64,000 bases of DNA from Hyperoplus lanceolatus (Eukaryota > Chordata > Actinopteri > Uranoscopiformes > Ammodytidae): contig CM049410.1 in NCBI GenBank assembly GCA_026929865.2, forward strand, positions 21,139,001 to 21,203,000, given 5' to 3'. A model generated the notes under the pieces. It saw nothing but the letters and a program-made list of their open reading frames with translations, made no database searches and had not been told where the DNA came from. This document shows positions 1-11,210 of this stretch, piece by piece (positions within the stretch are counted from its first letter, which is position 1; the number at the start of each line of letters is the position of its first letter). The position numbers and the translations under genes are program-made.

Positions 1-179
1 TTAAAATAGAAAACTGACCAGTTTTGTCTCATGGAAGAAGCTTTCTAAATCATATTCTACTCCAAGTTTTTTCGCGCAGTGCAGCAGCCTATAAAAGAAA
101 TAACTAGAATTACGCGCACTTGATGTCTCTGGGGAAGCAACCCCTATCCTCATATGCCAGTCTGTCTGACTTTAGAACC

Positions 180-187
180 TATAAATA
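180..187 (+). promoter_or_regulatory. hs3st2: Candidate TATA box of hs3st2
   Basis: TATAAATA lies 77 bp upstream of the chosen hs3st2 start codon, which would leave a short 5' UTR of roughly 45-55 bases. A second TATA-like string, TATAAAAG at 90-97, could serve a more distal start. Both are matches by eye only. The true transcription start cannot be read from the sequence, and an upstream noncoding exon is not excluded. Confidence 0.4.
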
Positions 188-263
188 CCCAACTCCAACT
201 GCAGACCAAGAGAGGAGAAAGACGCCGATGGAAAACCATGCAGCGCTTTGAACCCATGGCGAC

Positions 264-775
264 ATGGCACATATGTTCCTCTCCTCTACGAACAGATTCA
301 GCGCCAGATTCGCCTTTATATTCACCGTGTCACTGTCCTGCACGTATTTATGCTATAGTATTATTTTCTGTCGCAGCACAATCATGACACATCAGGGTTA
401 CGAGGGGAAGAAGTGTCCGCCGAGCAAGAGCGCAGGAGGGAAGAAACTTCTTGGACAATTAAGCGTCTGCGCTTCACTGGAAGTCAGATCCGCTCTGGAT
501 GAGTCCGCCGCCCGGCGAGGATCAAGTGATCCCCGCAACCAAAGTAAAGCCTCTGCCTCGTCTGGAAGCCACTGGGCTGACTTGCAGTTGAGAAACATGA
601 GTGTTGCGCAAAAATATGGGAATAAGAAGCTGCCTAATGCGCTAATAGTCGGTGTGAAGAAAGGAGGAACCAGGGCGGTGCTGGAGTTCATCCGGATACA
701 TCCAGATGTGCGCGCTCTCGGAACAGAGCCGCACTTTTTCGACAGAAACTATGACAAAGGGATTGACTGGTACAG
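264..775 (+). CDS. hs3st2: Heparan sulfate glucosamine 3-O-sulfotransferase 2, coding exon 1
   Basis: This exon encodes residues 1-170 and the first two bases of codon 171 of a Golgi type II membrane enzyme that moves sulfate from PAPS to the 3-OH of glucosamine in heparan sulfate. Residues 1-15 are a short cytosolic tail. Residues 16-36 are a hydrophobic signal-anchor containing [10 protein letters not shown], which I recognise from HS3ST2. Residues 40-120 form a low-complexity lumenal stem with NxS/T glycosylation sequons at 92 and 111. The sulfotransferase domain then begins with the PAPS 5'-phosphosulfate loop VKKGGTR (131-137), including the family's Lys132. The active-site segment GTEPHFFD follows (153-160; Glu155 is the likely catalytic base). 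The start is the MA-initiated ATG that places the anchor correctly; it has G at -3 and +4. The exon ends at CAG|GTGAGG, a strong splice donor. The stem diverges most. The full protein is 376 residues, against 367 in human as I recall it. Confidence 0.93.
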
Positions 776-1836
776 GTGAGGAAAATAATAAGCAAGAATT
801 CAAGTGTTTGCAATTTTTTCTCAGATTGATTCATTTGCAGTTTCCAAACTCATGTCACCTCTCTGACTCTTGATACAAACTTCCATGGCAAAATGTTGAC
901 TTAACTCGTTTTCTGTCAAGCTGAGCAATAATGCAATGTTAGGCTATAGGGCACTTAAATAACATTATTTGTATTCATCCTATGATTAATTTTGAGAGGG
1001 CACATGGTTGCACATTAGAAACACATAAAGGCACCATGTCTGTTAGTGGGTCTACTCACAAACATACACATGTCCACATGCAAACACAACTGCACACATA
1101 AGTAAGTGGCATTCAACCACCAAATGTTCACACGTTTGGTTCTACTTGTTAATTATACAGTACAATGGTGTTGCTCTCAGCGCTGCAGATGTTTCCTGTC
1201 AGCAGAGCCGCATGGTGCTGAACAGACAGCGCTGTGAAGCTGATGCAGGATCAGTCAACACCACAGCTAACAGCACAGATAACACATGACACAGGGCTTC
1301 AAACAGGCAACACCACATGTTGGTTGGTAAAGGAGCTCACAAATAGCTACACTATATTTCCTGTCGTCACTTCTTTAACACGTTTCTATCAAGATGGCCC
1401 CTACTGAATTCAATCTTAAGACAAGACACTTTTCCAATTTATATATAGATGTTTTATTCAGTGTGTTGTTTATGTAACTGAAGCATTACATCCAAGGCTC
1501 CTCTTCAACATAATATGCAAAGATCATCGAAAAGTGAAAGCCCAGTGACTAAGAATGTTTCTCTCAAGTCTGAAAAGGTCCTTGAAAAGGCTTGATGATA
1601 TCCATTTACATTATTCCTAACTGTTGGAGCTGCCTACAGCTTTCCGCTCACATACAGTACCAATAGTGTTTCCAGTGTGGAAGAGAACTGACCACAGAAC
1701 AGTGCTTCCAAGAACATGGAAGTCTGTTCTCAAGCTGCACTGCAGAAATGAACAGCAGAGGCTGCATCAAATTATCATGTATGATCGGCTGCCCGTCAAG
1801 TGTCAGCAGATGATTTGCTCAGCTCTCCTAAGACAT

Positions 1837-2041
1837 GCAAGGCAAGGCAAGGCAAGTTTATTTATATAGCACAATTCAGACACAAGGCCACTCAAAGTGC
1901 TTTGCAGGGGCAAGATTAGAATACATAAAACACATTATAAAACATTTAAAAGAGAATAAAAGAAGTAAATAAAAAAATGAAAACTCGATTTAAAAACATT
2001 TAAAAGCAAATAAAAGAAGCAAATAAAATGAAAATTGCAGG
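1837..2041. repeat. Teleost interspersed repeat (TTTATTTATATAGCAC type)
   Basis: A short run of GGCAA repeats leads into AAGTTTATTTATATAGCAC, then a CACTCAAAGTGCTTTGCA segment and an A-rich tail with two similar ATTTAAAAG-AAATAAAAGAAG blocks. This arrangement is very common in fish genomes. I cannot assign it to a named family without a repeat library. Confidence 0.6.
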
Positions 2042-2149
2042 ACAGTTAGGTTGGCGTCCTCAGTTTTCAGCTTTTTTAATAACAGACTTACACTATATTC
2101 AATGTTTGTCTTAATATAATACGCAGCCTAGGCCTAAATATTTTTTTTT

Positions 2150-2251
2150 AGCACACACACAGCACGGACAGCGTATCATGAGGAGATATTCACTGAGTTT
2201 GACAAAAGTGATTTTGAAAACAAACCTTCTCTAAAATAGCTGACACCACTT
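2150..2251. mobile_element. Half copy of the GGTGGAGTCAGCGATTCT miniature element
   Basis: The right half of the element found complete at 2339-2670 can be followed here, from a GAGGAGATATTCACTGA block through degraded CTTCTCTAAAATAGCTGAC to CCACT followed by TTTA. The left half is not recognisable. This looks like an older, truncated copy beside the better preserved one. Confidence 0.5.
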
Positions 2252-2338
2252 TTATAGTAAACAAGATGAGGTTGGATTGGTTAATTCAAATGTGGATCAG
2301 AAAAAAAAGTTTGTAATAATTATCCTGTTAGACATTGA

Positions 2339-2670
2339 AGAGGGTGATTCTGATTCTCAGTGATTCTGGAGAATGCTTGTTGTCAAAATCACTTTTTGTC
2401 AAAGTCATATATCTCCTCCGCCACACTGAAAAAAGTCCAGTGTTAATATCCAGCCTTGGCTTTGTAAACAGACATGTTGCTAGCTTCTATTTAAATACCA
2501 GTTTACTGAGCCTTGGCTGTGTATGAACAGCAGATTTTTGTTTTCCACTGCGCACACAGTACAGACAGGTAGCGGATCGCGAGGAGAAAATCACTGATTT
2601 TGACAAAAAAGTTATTTTGACAACAAGCATTCTCCAGAATCACTGAGAATCAGAATTGTTGACTCCATCT
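2339..2670. mobile_element. TTAA-flanked miniature inverted-repeat element
   Basis: The left arm reads GATTCTCAGTGATTCTGGAG and on through AATGCTTGTTGTCAAAAT. Its reverse complement appears in the right arm, ending CTCCATCT followed by TTAA at 2671-2674. The left flank is TTGA (2335-2338), a one-base change from TTAA. The arms are about 90 bp around a ~150 bp core with no coding capacity. Related copies lie near 2150, 42274, 46340 and 63846. Confidence 0.75.
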
Positions 2671-4236
2671 TTAATTTCAGGGTGAGAATTAATTTACAAA
2701 AATGAATGTACGAAAGCATTGTTAATCATGCCAAGTGAACTCATGCAGAAGTAAGATAATCCACCACAAACACAATAGAGTTATCTCAAAAGCTGCTCCA
2801 TACTACTGACAAGAGAATCAGGCCCTTTTCATCTTCAAACTAATAATAATAATTGACTTCATCCTTTCCATGTTCATTAGGCTCTCTTTTTAATCCGAAT
2901 ATCTGATATTAATCTTGTTTTTCCCCTGCATTACACTAGTTTATCAAGCGTACACTGTTTGATGTGATATAATTTCAATTGTATTCAAGAAAGACAATCT
3001 TTTTTTCTTGTCTGCATTTCACAAATTAAATAGATTTTTATGAACATTCACAAACAGAGGCACTTGTCTGTGTAACTCTTCAATAGAATGAGCTGGAAAG
3101 CCTGTTATATACTTAAGCAAATAACTCGACACAGGAAGACGTTTAATATGGGCCTGAGGACATTTCTTATCGGCCGTGAAAGTGTTGATTATTTTACACC
3201 TTCTCACACAAGGCCAGATGCAGATATGGTGTAAAGAATTCAACCAAACACCAAGTTTAACACCATAACTGAACGCAGCAGAATGTGATAACTGTGGAGC
3301 ATTTAACCGTCAAACAGAACGAAACAGACATCAGCACATCACACGTACTCCTGCACACCATTAGACCATTCACTCCAACACATAATTCGACCATCTAAAT
3401 GCAACTTAATGCTGCGACAGCAACAGTCGACTTCACCGGTAAGTAAACTGTACTGTCAGTCAAGAGATTTGGATTTAACAGAAGCACTCAATTTTGTTAT
3501 CCTGTCACTCCAAATTTAGACAAAGATAAATGGAGATCCCATTTGGATATGATGCCATTTGTGGACAAATTGCAAAGCTGGAAAATTGCACGTTTGTCAC
3601 AAGCCGTCGCCAACAGTTACAAATACTCTCAAGATAAATACTTTAACAAAAACATTGACACAAACTGTTCTGGACACTGTGTGGTTTTATGTTTGTTAAA
3701 TCCCCTAGTGGTGTTCGATGATAGTGCAGCCTGCTATAAAACAGCCATTTTGAAGTGTCAGTCTACATGTGGCAGTCGAGCGATGATTCCCAGCTCCACA
3801 ATCTCGTGCCATCCTTCGATCTGGTAGCTGTTAAATGCATTGTCTGTAAGTAAATGTTTAAGTTGGAAGTATATTGACCTAGAAAACCCTTTATTTCCAA
3901 CTTTTAGCGAGAATTATGTTTATTTCTCAACACGTTTATTTGTACATCTACATGCTATGTTATACCTCATGCTTACCCGTTTGCGTCATTAGGCTTTTTG
4001 CTAGCCTCCTAATTCATGTTCATTTGTTAGCATGTTCACTTGTTGTTAGCATAGCCTCCATTTTGTGTCCTTTTCATACTTAATGTAGGATGTATGCTTT
4101 GTACACGTACTTCTTCGGAACTGTAATGTCAACATTTCTTTTTATTCTTGTGTTACAGTTTTACAATCTATGAGCTTCAGTAAAAATACTCAATACAGAA
4201 TCCCGTTCTCCTCGAGTTATTGAAGTTCATGTTTAA

Positions 4237-5378
4237 AGCTAAAATTGAGAGTTTCAGCCGGCTGTTTTCCCAACGCTCTACCTGCTGTAGCCCCTCCCTC
4301 CGAACGACAGCTATGCGCGTTCATGTGAATTGAGTTACATTGACAGGAGACAAACACCATGTCTGATTCCGAGGTGATTAAACATTAGTAATGATAACTA
4401 CATACGTACATATTGAGCATACATTTTAATCACAGACATACCATGTATGTTAGCTTAAAATCATTGTAAGTGTGCTGGTAGGCCTAACAAAAGTAGCTGT
4501 AACAGCCAGGCAAGATAGCAAACTAATTGTAACAGAGCGGAGAGGTGTGTGTGTATCTCCTACTATCTATGCTCCTGTTCTGACCGCAGCTGGGAGGGGC
4601 TGCGCGAGGAGTGGGCTGCGTGTCAGGCTCCCGCTGCTCGTTGAGAAGAGGTGATACTTGCTCTGGTGAAAAAAGTCACCAATAACACCAGAAAAAAGCT
4701 AGATTTGTCGCTTGTCGCTGTTTTGAAAAAAAAAGTCGCCAGGGGGGCTGAAAAGTCACTAAATATAGCGACAAAATCGCTTTGAGTTGGCAACACTGAG
4801 CACAGGACAAGGGCTATATAGGGCCAGCGGGCGTCCTGCTGCAGCCTAGGGGCAGAGGAAGGGGACGAGGTCGCGGTCGGAGAGGTCTTGATGTGATAGG
4901 GCAAGAAGACATGGCCGGTGTACTTTTTTTCGAGCTCTCTCCGTCTCCCTTTCAGCAGTTAACTTTTAAACATTCGTCTTTCCTCGTTTTTTTGCTGTCT
5001 TAGCGGTGTTAGTTGTTGGTATCCTGGGAATGGTAAATTGAGGGTTCGTTTGTGAAGACATTGCTACTTGCTGTCCGCCGTAGTAGCCTAGTACCAAACA
5101 GTAGGCTAGTGTCAGACTGCTAGGGTCGTGAACGCTCACGCAACTGACGCATCAACGTCGTTGCCAAGGTCCCACAGCCAATAAGAACGGAGAATCTGAC
5201 CTCGCTCTGATTGGTCAAAATTAACATGAGCGGTGGCAATTTTGGGGGGAAGCACACAGAGGCAGGGGGGAGCAAAGTGATAAAAAAGTATTTTCAGACA
5301 ACTTCACCTACATATAGCTGAATGGCTATTATGACAGTTTTGCCAAATATTACAGTAAAAAAACTCTCAACTGCAGCT
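4237..5378. mobile_element. TTAA-flanked nonautonomous DNA transposon (AGCT..GAGAGTTT ends)
   Basis: The left end AGCTAAAATTGAGAGTTT and the reverse complement of the right end AGCTGCAGTTGAGAGTTT form imperfect terminal inverted repeats. Each is bordered by TTAA (4233-4236 and 5379-5382). The element is 1142 bp and its interior is GC-richer than the surrounding intron. It has no long reading frame. TTAA duplication with purine-first ends fits a Kolobok-like nonautonomous element; piggyBac-like is the alternative. It also contains a piece with a hAT-like end near 4640-4798. Confidence 0.7.
4640..4798 (-). mobile_element. hAT-like terminal fragment nested in the 4.2 kb element
   Basis: Read on the - strand from 4798, this begins CAGTGTTGCCAACTC and continues with repeated GCGACTTTT and TGTCGC motifs. 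A CAGTG terminus is typical of hAT elements, and this type of sequence recurs in fish genomes. No matching opposite end was found, so it is a fragment or has lost one terminus. Confidence 0.4.
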
Positions 5379-5572
5379 TTAACTGACTGGATAGCTGGAT
5401 GTTCATCTAGTGAGAACAGTACACAAACACCTGTGTAGTTCAGGCTGAAGAGACTGTTATTAAACTAGACAACAGACTGAGTGATGTTCATTGTCTTGGA
5501 CTGAGTGATTTTCTCTCACAATGTTTGGGTTGTTGGCAGCACCGTCACACAAAGTATCTCCATTTTGATTAA

Positions 5573-6494
5573 AGCCACTACGTGTAAGTCGGCACGTTGG
5601 CGACACCTTTGAACAAATGCGGTAGTATTTTAACGACGCCAGCTGTCGTGAAGCTGTTTGCTAGCTCGTGCAGGGAGTGCAAGATTCAAATAATCAGGAA
5701 GCAATATGGTGCGTGTCCGTGTGTTGAAAGTGTGGAGGGCACCGGACTCTTTTCGGCTCTGTGAGTCTATGGGTGAGACAGCATCAACTAATGGCAGTAA
5801 GTGCTAAACACACCTGATTGCAATGAGTTGATGCATTGTCACCTCTCACGGAGCTGAACGAGTCCGTGTCCTCACACCAAGCGAATGAACGAGAGATGGC
5901 AGTTAGTTAGTATGGATCACGATGAGGTAATGTGTTTATGTTGTAAATAATGACTATTTCAGATGAATAATGGTCATCTGATGATGCTGGTGAGGCAAAG
6001 TAAACTTTGTTTTAGTAGGCTACCGCTCATTCATTTAGGAGTAAACACTGCAGTCTAGGTTCGCTGCGTGAAATTGTGTATACGTTGCTTGGCAACGCCC
6101 TCCCGCCCGCCTATCACTCTCCCTTTTAGCTTTTCTTCATTGCATTTTCTTTTTTTTCTTTGATGGTTCAGCCCCGTTATCAGTCATTATGAACAAACAA
6201 CTGTCTCAAACAAGGCTCCCGCTCCCCTTCCCTCACCTGGAGCCATAGGCTTCTCAAATCGCGTTCCTGCGCCGCACTGAAATCTGCGACCAATACGGAT
6301 ATGTGACCATAGAGCATGCACGCGTGAACCGAAAATCGGACTGGGTGTACGACCAGATCAAATGCAGTAATACAAACTATATAAAAAAGTCTTTCTTTGC
6401 ACAGATGGTCTCGTTTGCTGTTAAAGGTAATTTATGATTATGAGAGGAAACATGAGGCTGTTTAAAAGATATTTAAATGTTACTCGTTGCTGCT
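5573..6494. mobile_element. Second TTAA-flanked nonautonomous DNA transposon
   Basis: The ends are AGCCACTACGTGTAA and, on the other strand, AGCAGCAACGAGTAA, bordered by TTAA at 5569-5572 and 6495-6498. It is 922 bp and noncoding. It lies only 191 bp from the 4.2 kb element and shares its AGC/GCT terminal trinucleotide and TTAA flanks, but the interiors differ. The two look like separate families with the same insertion chemistry. Confidence 0.65.
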
Positions 6495-6699
6495 TTAACT
6501 GTCACATTTGTGTCTGTAGCAAGTGACGTCATGTGTTTGTAGATTCGCTTGTGCAAGTTATCAGTGGGTCTCTCTCTCTGTCTGTCTGTCAATGAGCAGC
6601 AAGAGTAGTTGTATGTATCATGAATTAATCCATTACCCTTTCAATTAACAGATCAAAGCAGCATTGCCTCTACAATGGTTTAATTGTCATTACACTTTC

Positions 6700-6850
6700 A
6701 TTCAGATATTCATGATCCCCCAGAGGACAAATCCTGCCAACTTTGTTGATCCATGTTTCTGTCATTTTAGTTGATGGCAAGATATCTCCCAAACATAATA
6801 CCTCTCACCAGTTTAACTTCAAACATACAGATACTGTAGAGCAAATACTT
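6700..6850. repeat. Fragment of a common teleost repeat (CCCCAGAGGACAAATCCT type)
   Basis: The run ATTCATGATCCCCCAGAGGA, followed by degraded AATCCTGCCAACTTTG and GATCC segments, matches a repeat I recognise as abundant in fish. A second fragment of the same repeat lies at 8340-8560. It has no coding capacity, and the family name is unknown to me. Confidence 0.5.
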
Positions 6851-7629
6851 TCATAGCATGCTAAACGTTAGCATCTGATATGGTAACACTACGGCTGCCC
6901 AACTCCCAACCTGCTGTCATAATTAAACAGAAACAAAAGGTCAATTTCAATTTGAGAAATTAAAATTTGTTCTTGATTTTGTGACTTTAGTTTGACAAAA
7001 TAATCTCAACTCAAGCTCCACTCTAATCTTTCTATGCATTTCTTCCATGTCCTCTAGTGTGTAATGAGCATTATAGCGTTGCAAGCCTGCTACTTGATGG
7101 ATGACTCCGGTGATTAATTGATTACTGAAATGGCCATTGATTCATTTCAAATGAATGTAAGTAATTAATTTGGGCGTGGACGTTTAGTCTTGACCTTGGA
7201 ATCAGTGTGAAAAAATAATCTCAACACAAAGGTCCACGTACCAAAACATCAAAGACATTGTCCACATCAGTAAGGTGGCTCTGGTGGCATCATGAGGAAT
7301 CAATAAACAAACACATTAATCGGCTTATTTGCAGCACTAATCACTCCACTCTCTACATACTGTTTTGTTTATGAATAGGATAATATGGCCATGCATAATG
7401 TGCATTTATTTGAACTGATTTTAAGAGGCTGAGTCTATTGAACAGAGGGAAACTCACAACATGTGATGCCAATTGAACTCTCCTCAGTTGTTTCTGCACA
7501 TAGTCTTGCCTGTTACAGTTAGCTTGTGACAGATCATTTAGGCCCAGAAGAAAAATGGTGCAGTGGTCATTACCGTGGCTCCTGAAGAGAACACACACGG
7601 CCTGGCCTCATTTATTTTTGTGCGATGGT

Positions 7630-8095
7630 ATTCACATAAGTGTACAGCAACCTGATAAAACGCCGCCAATTTCCTCGCACTTCTCTCACCACTTTCTCCA
7701 TTCTCCACAGAATCGCGAAGATCAAACAAAAAAAAATAGCGTCGCCCATACACCATCAAGACTTAAAAGGGCATCTCAGCTCTATTGATTCCACCGGAGT
7801 CAGAAACACTGCCAGTAGATTCCCTGAGAAAGGGGTTGAAATTGTATAAGAGGCTGCCGCTACAAATATTCTCCAGGTCCACATTAATTGGCTCAGGGAG
7901 GCAGGGAGCTCTGGAACAATATCATCAGAAAGGTTGATGAGGACGGAAAGTTAGATGGCTCTCATTTAACACAGAGAAAACTGCACATTATACAGACAGG
8001 GATGGCAAGGCGCAACTGTGCATTATTAATGAGCTGTCTTCGTCTCAGTGCAGCTCAGAGATATGCGGTGGTTACACATTAATTACAAAACAACT
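7630..8095. promoter_or_regulatory. Candidate conserved noncoding block in the hs3st2 intron
   Basis: This stretch is of balanced composition, lacks repeats, and is rich in homeodomain-type cores: CACATTAATTGGCTC at 7880, GCATTATTAATGAGC at 8019 and ACATTAATTAC at 8077. The short open frames here are overlapping and not protein-like. The texture resembles vertebrate enhancers within developmental gene introns. This is inference from composition only. Confidence 0.3.
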
Positions 8096-8339
8096 CTTTT
8101 TTTTGATTTTATGGCCCCCAAATGAGACCGGTATGACATGGAGAGAGGTGGTTCCTTTTATTCCTTGAATAGAATACAGGAAATAATATAACGATGAGTG
8201 AATTGTGTTCTAATTTCTTGCTAAAGTAGCTGTTGTGTATGCAAATATATAACCAACAGAAGCTAGCAAAATCTGGCAAATTTAAATTTTGAGGACAGCC
8301 CAGTGTCTTGATTTAACTTTTTTGTTGGTCAAAAACTTT

Positions 8340-8560
8340 GGTCCAGAATGAAATGTGTATTTCTTACAAATACTAAATGGATTACCTTGAAATGTTGTAC
8401 ACACATCCGGGATGTCCAGTCATTATTGATTTAGTTAATCCCTTAGCTGTAACCCAACAACCACACTGAAGTTTACATTTGTGGTTTCGGGTAAAATGTC
8501 TCCACAACTATTGGATGAAATGCATTGAAATTAGTATGAGCTCAGAGTTCAACAACTGTG
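8340..8560. repeat. Second fragment of the teleost CCCCAGAGGA-type repeat
   Basis: The segments GGATTACCTTGAAATGTTGT, ACATTTGTGGTTT and AATGTCTCCACAACTATTGG occur in the order known for a high-copy fish interspersed repeat. It is diverged and has no coding capacity. Confidence 0.55.
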
Positions 8561-10829
8561 TCTGAGTGCAGCCTCACAGAACCACTTCCTTTGCTGTAGA
8601 CTCTTGTTATGTCTAGTTTTCGACCCTATTTTAAAGGTTCCTTGTGGAGTAATGGACCACCATCACCAGGGAGCCAATTTTTTTATGAGTAGATCATCAT
8701 TAAAAAACTCCCCACGGTTCCTTTTCAGAATGTATCTAGTACCTATATACACAACGTTCACATTAATTACTCCATCCACTGTGATTGGTAATAGTTTGAG
8801 TGGATCAAATGCACTAGAAGCATTTGTAAAATGAAAATTATACATTTTCGAAATGTGTTGCACTACATTTGATAACAACCCTTCTAAGAGGCAATGGCAA
8901 ATGTGTTTTGACAAACAAATAACAATTCCCGGAAAAAAAATACTATTATGAACATAATGAAAAGTCACAAAATGTTCACCCAACCTATTTGCACGAAAAA
9001 TGACTGACACCACATTTCATATCCTTGCAAAATCCGCCAGGGTCAACTATAGAGTAATTAACATGTATGGTCTTGTTTCATCAACTCAGCGCTCGGTTAA
9101 GGTTAAATAAGTTAGAGACTGGCTGAGGTGATGGCAATGCATTTACTTTTTCATTATTTAACAATAAATATGACTCCCATTCAGCGCATAAAAGTCACAT
9201 TTCTGGACTGAAAAACTATTGCCAGTGGAGGCAGCAGGCTTTGTACTTTTACTACAAAACATATTTGGTAAAACCAATTAAAGCCGCTTTAGATGTAGGT
9301 TTCTGCTATACAGGGTTGTTAATGAAGTTATTATGAATTTGTGCCTAGTCAATACATTAACCATAGATAAAGCAATAAATGAATGATGGCAGCTTGCTGG
9401 TTTGTCACTTGATGTGTCTTGAAAATTGTGAATTTTTCATTTAATTTGGTCTTCAGTAGTGCTTGCAACAAATGATAGTTTCAAAATAACTATCATCCTG
9501 GAGACATTGTTATTCTGGAAGTATCCAGCTGTCAGTGATCCCTAGGGATCAAATCGTGTCGAAGCTTTTTCCTCCTGTTTCTCACCTATATTCTTTTCAC
9601 CTATGCTGTGTATTTTTAAACTTTCCAAACATATAAGTGAAAAGTGAAACTTCTTACGGTGTGGACTATCCACTCTCTATGTATTAATATCACTACACAC
9701 AGATTTGTGCCTAAACTGTGCGTACGAACGCTTCACGCACAAATTGGTGATTAATCAATATTTTCGCACCTGGATTTCTTCGTATTCTGAGAACAAATTT
9801 AGAACCTCCTCAGTACATGCGTACACACAAATATACAAGTGTTACTGTCTTGACATGTTAAAATGGAAATACCCACTTTTTAACTAAATGCATAGCATAT
9901 TAAAACCACATTTATTTAAAAAAGTCTTAGCCTGTAGAAAATGTTTTTTAACTGTTCATTTAATAATATATTGGCCAAATGATTTGAATAACCATGAAAT
10001 TGATGCGATTTCATCTGAATTAATTATTGTATTTGTCATAATTAGATCATTCAAATACAATCTAAGTTCCTCTATTGCACTGCAGCATTATGAGACTGCC
10101 CACATTCAAAATATAAGTTTATTGTTTTGTTTTTTTGTTTGAGTTGATATTCTTTTTTAAATAAAATGATAGTTTACTGATTTCATAATGATTGGTCATT
10201 GTTTTAAATAAAGCAATTGAATTATATAATTTTAGCATTATGAGAAAAATTACTTTTAAGTGACAGTCCCTGCTAGATTAATCACTTTCTCCCTCGTGTT
10301 GACAAAATGCCATTGATGGACGTGTATTTCAATCATTCTTTCATTTTGGAGTGACGCATCAGATGGCCCCTGTTTTTCACTGGTTTCATTTTTTTGGTTT
10401 GATATCAAACCATTTACTTTTCACTTGAGCCACGTATATCAGGCGACACAACCTTTTACATTTACCAACTCCGTTCATGAAATGAATATCAGTTAAGATG
10501 CTGCACTTACACCAATAGAATGATACATGGAGGAGAAGTGTGCAGCGTCAAGACTTAATCTGCAAATCACTGATTAAGACATCAACGTCACCACGTTATA
10601 ACCATGAAGGGCTTTGCATGTGAATTATAAGATTAAAACGTATTGTTAGCCATCTAAACAGACTACACAATGTTGCAGAATGTCTTTACTGACTTGATTG
10701 TATGGTTTCAGTTCAAATCAGCAGCCCAACAGCTGACATTTCAGCAATAAATACACAAAAAGTAGGCAGAGGAAGCAGATAGACTCATCTGAGAATGTGC
10801 TGTTTAGGATTTCAGAGGCTTTTCATCTC

Positions 10830-11210
10830 CATCTCATGTCTTCATTCCAGTGGCCGTGCCACATGTTAATGTGACAGCTTGTAGCTCGGCCCAATTCAAC
10901 GCGTTATTGTTCAAGGAGAGCAAGTGTCAGTCATTTCCCTCTGCAGATCAGACCATGAATAATTGTTATTTCAAGGAAAACAAGAGCCTGGCGTTGAAAT
11001 GACAGAGATTAAATAGGTTTTGGTTCAAGGTCAAATACATTATGCAACTCTTCCCCCTCTACAACAGGACTGTATTGTCCTGCTATGAATCTGTCTTCAT
11101 TCTATTATGGGACTGAGGACAGGCCTGATGTCAAAACAGTCCTCTATTGAAAGACATTTGCCTCAGTCAAGCTGCCATTGTCAACCAATTTGTCTTCATT
11201 TAAATTAGAA
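10830..11210. promoter_or_regulatory. Candidate conserved noncoding block in the hs3st2 intron
   Basis: Non-repetitive sequence with dense motif-like content: GGCCGTGCCACATGTTAATG, CCATGAATAATTGTTATTTC, and AGGTCAAATACATTATGC. There is no reading frame of note. I infer possible enhancer function from its complexity and contrast with the AT-rich flanks. It needs an alignment to other fish genomes to support it. Confidence 0.25.

Noticed and set aside
5160-5225. CCAAT-type motifs suggesting a promoter in the intron
   Set aside because: They lie inside a nonautonomous transposon (4237-5378) with no downstream gene, so they are more likely part of the element.
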